Assembly (NCBI GenBank): GCA_035506255.1
Contig: DATJPS010000044.1
Location: 1 to 6,587, forward strand
Source of the DNA: CAIYXV01 sp035506255
GTDB lineage: Bacteria > Margulisbacteria > WOR-1 > XYC2-FULL-46-14 > WPAF01
Length of the DNA: 6,587 nt
Direction: 5' to 3'
Shown: positions 5,662-6,587 of the stretch, in pieces
How the letters are laid out: the number at the start of each line of letters is the position of its first letter
Numbering within the stretch: the stretch's first letter is position 1
The notes under the pieces: generated by a model
Database searches by the model: none
What the model was told of the DNA's origin: nothing
Seen by the model: only the letters and a program-made list of their open reading frames with translations
Made by a program: the position numbers and the translations under genes

Positions 5662-6587
5662 AACGCCAGCTTAACCTCATAATATCTGCTCTCGACCACT
5701 TTCCCCAGCACCGGATCGTAGGCATTCTTGAAATTCACCGCCGCTATCAGATTTGGCGTTATTTTATAACCGAGCGAACCACCGGTGATCGCTCCCTCTT
5801 CATAGGTCAATGAGCGAAGATCGGCGAAGTTCGGCTGTTTATAATAATATGAAGCGGTGATACGGTCCAGTTCTGTATACGCGTCGGCGTATAGCGAAGC
5901 ATTGCTTCCGCAATCGGATTCATACACCGCATTTAACCGCAATAAATTAGTGGCGACCAGCTTGAGATCGGCGATATAGCCGTTCTTTGATTGGCCGCTC
6001 GCTTCGTAGGAAGTAAAATCGATCGGGTTGATCTCATAATCTGGGCCGAAATAGCCGGGGACGAAACTGCGATCGACGATCCGGTAACCGGCGTCGAACG
6101 CCGCCGAAAGGACCAGCGCGTCCATCGCCCAGTCGATCCCGACCGTGGCGGCGGAACCGTGCCCGAACAGCTGGGCCGCCTCCGCATACCCTTCGAAATT
6201 GAGCGGCAGCGGGACCGAAGCGTCGGCCGCCATCCCGGAAACCGCAGGGTTCTGGACCGAAGAGCCGTCCGGCAACACTACTCTGGGGCCGTCGGTATCC
6301 GTTACATAAGATTGGCCCAGGATCAGCCAGGGAGTTATCCGTTCGGTCAGCCGCAAGGCGTAAATATGGGACCAGGTCGACATCGCCTGGATGCCGAAGC
6401 GGTCGAAGTTTACGAACCCTTTCAATGCGGTCTGCTGATTGTTCTGAGTTATCGGCCCGGCGATACGCGAGGAATAATTTTTCATTAAAAGACCATGTCC
6501 CCAGGTAACATTGTCAAGTGTGCCGTAGCGCAAACCCTTTTGCCCGTCGTTATATTCGGCGTAACGAAAAACGACCGAATCAAAACC
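5658..6587 (-). CDS. Putative outer-membrane beta-barrel protein (partial, 5' end outside window)
   Basis: The last 309 codons are present and the frame is open to the window edge, so the N-terminus and any signal peptide lie beyond 6587. A TTG at 6533-6531 is not a likely start, because the codons before it (FRYAEYNDGQKG) read smoothly into YGTLDNVTWGHGLLMKNYSS. The visible protein is rich in Tyr, Asn, Gly and Ser, with alternating polar/hydrophobic stretches typical of beta-strands, such as ITASYYYKQP and NLIAAVNFKNAY. The C-terminus SRYYEVKLAF ends in Phe with Leu, Val and Tyr at -3, -5 and -7, matching the beta-signal recognised by the BAM complex. This suggests an outer-membrane protein of a diderm cell; substrate and function are not recognisable. 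It is convergent with the third receiver gene. The barrel assignment comes from composition and the C-terminal signal, not from a recognised family. Confidence 0.6.
   Translation of the reverse strand, partial: GFDSVVFRYAEYNDGQKGLRYGTLDNVTWGHGLLMKNYSSRIAGPITQNNQQTALKGFVNFDRFGIQAMSTWSHIYALRLTERITPWLILGQSYVTDTDGPRVVLPDGSSVQNPAVSGMAADASVPLPLNFEGYAEAAQLFGHGSAATVGIDWAMDALVLSAAFDAGYRIVDRSFVPGYFGPDYEINPIDFTSYEASGQSKNGYIADLKLVATNLLRLNAVYESDCGSNASLYADAYTELDRITASYYYKQPNFADLRSLTYEEGAITGGSLGYKITPNLIAAVNFKNAYDPVLGKVVESRYYEVKLAF

Noticed and set aside
5991..6488. Plus-strand open frame of 165 codons opposite the barrel gene
   Set aside because: The minus-strand frame continues to the window edge and ends in a beta-signal; the plus-strand product is Arg/Gly/Pro-rich with no recognisable domain, as expected of a shadow frame.

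Overview
This window looks like a chromosomal segment of an uncultured, probably diderm bacterium of moderate G+C content. It is very densely coded: no gap between genes exceeds about 50 bases, several genes overlap, and most starts lack a good Shine-Dalgarno sequence. A barrel-like protein ending in a Phe-terminated beta-signal points to an outer membrane. The housekeeping genes are ordinary bacterial ones. The overall style would fit a candidate phylum such as Margulisbacteria/Saganbacteria, but this is an impression; no sequence search was possible.

Left part (1-1880, + strand): the last codons of an upstream gene (possibly rpmE), then prfA (release factor 1) and prmC (release factor glutamine methyltransferase), which overlap by four bases as ATGA. 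They are enzyme and substrate: PrmC methylates the Gln of the GGQ loop of release factor 1.

Middle part (1863-3861): a minus-strand HD-GYP gene runs convergently into prmC (18-base overlap). It is divergent, across a 49-base gap, from tsaC (threonylcarbamoyl-AMP synthase, for tRNA t6A37). The prfA-prmC-tsaC order is common in bacteria; here a signalling gene on the opposite strand lies between prmC and tsaC. The HD-GYP protein keeps the HD dyad, but its second histidine motif is shortened and one ligand is Asn.

Right part (3862-5661, + strand): a candidate promoter starts at the base after the tsaC stop and abuts the start codon of the first of three tandem, closely packed genes of 193-196 codons. 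All three encode related receiver (REC)-like proteins with a shared N-terminal extension. All keep the Asp/Asp/Thr/Lys phosphorylation residues. In all three, the stretch between the acidic pair and the phospho-acceptor Asp is about 27 residues longer than in CheY. This triplet is the most unusual content of the window. With the HD-GYP protein nearby it may form a local phosphorelay or cyclic-di-GMP signalling unit (inference).

Right edge (5658-6587, - strand): the 3' part of a putative outer-membrane beta-barrel gene, convergent with the third receiver gene and sharing a CTAG in which both stop codons overlap. Its 5' end is outside the window. I see no tRNA, rRNA, CRISPR array, insertion sequence or convincing intrinsic terminator.
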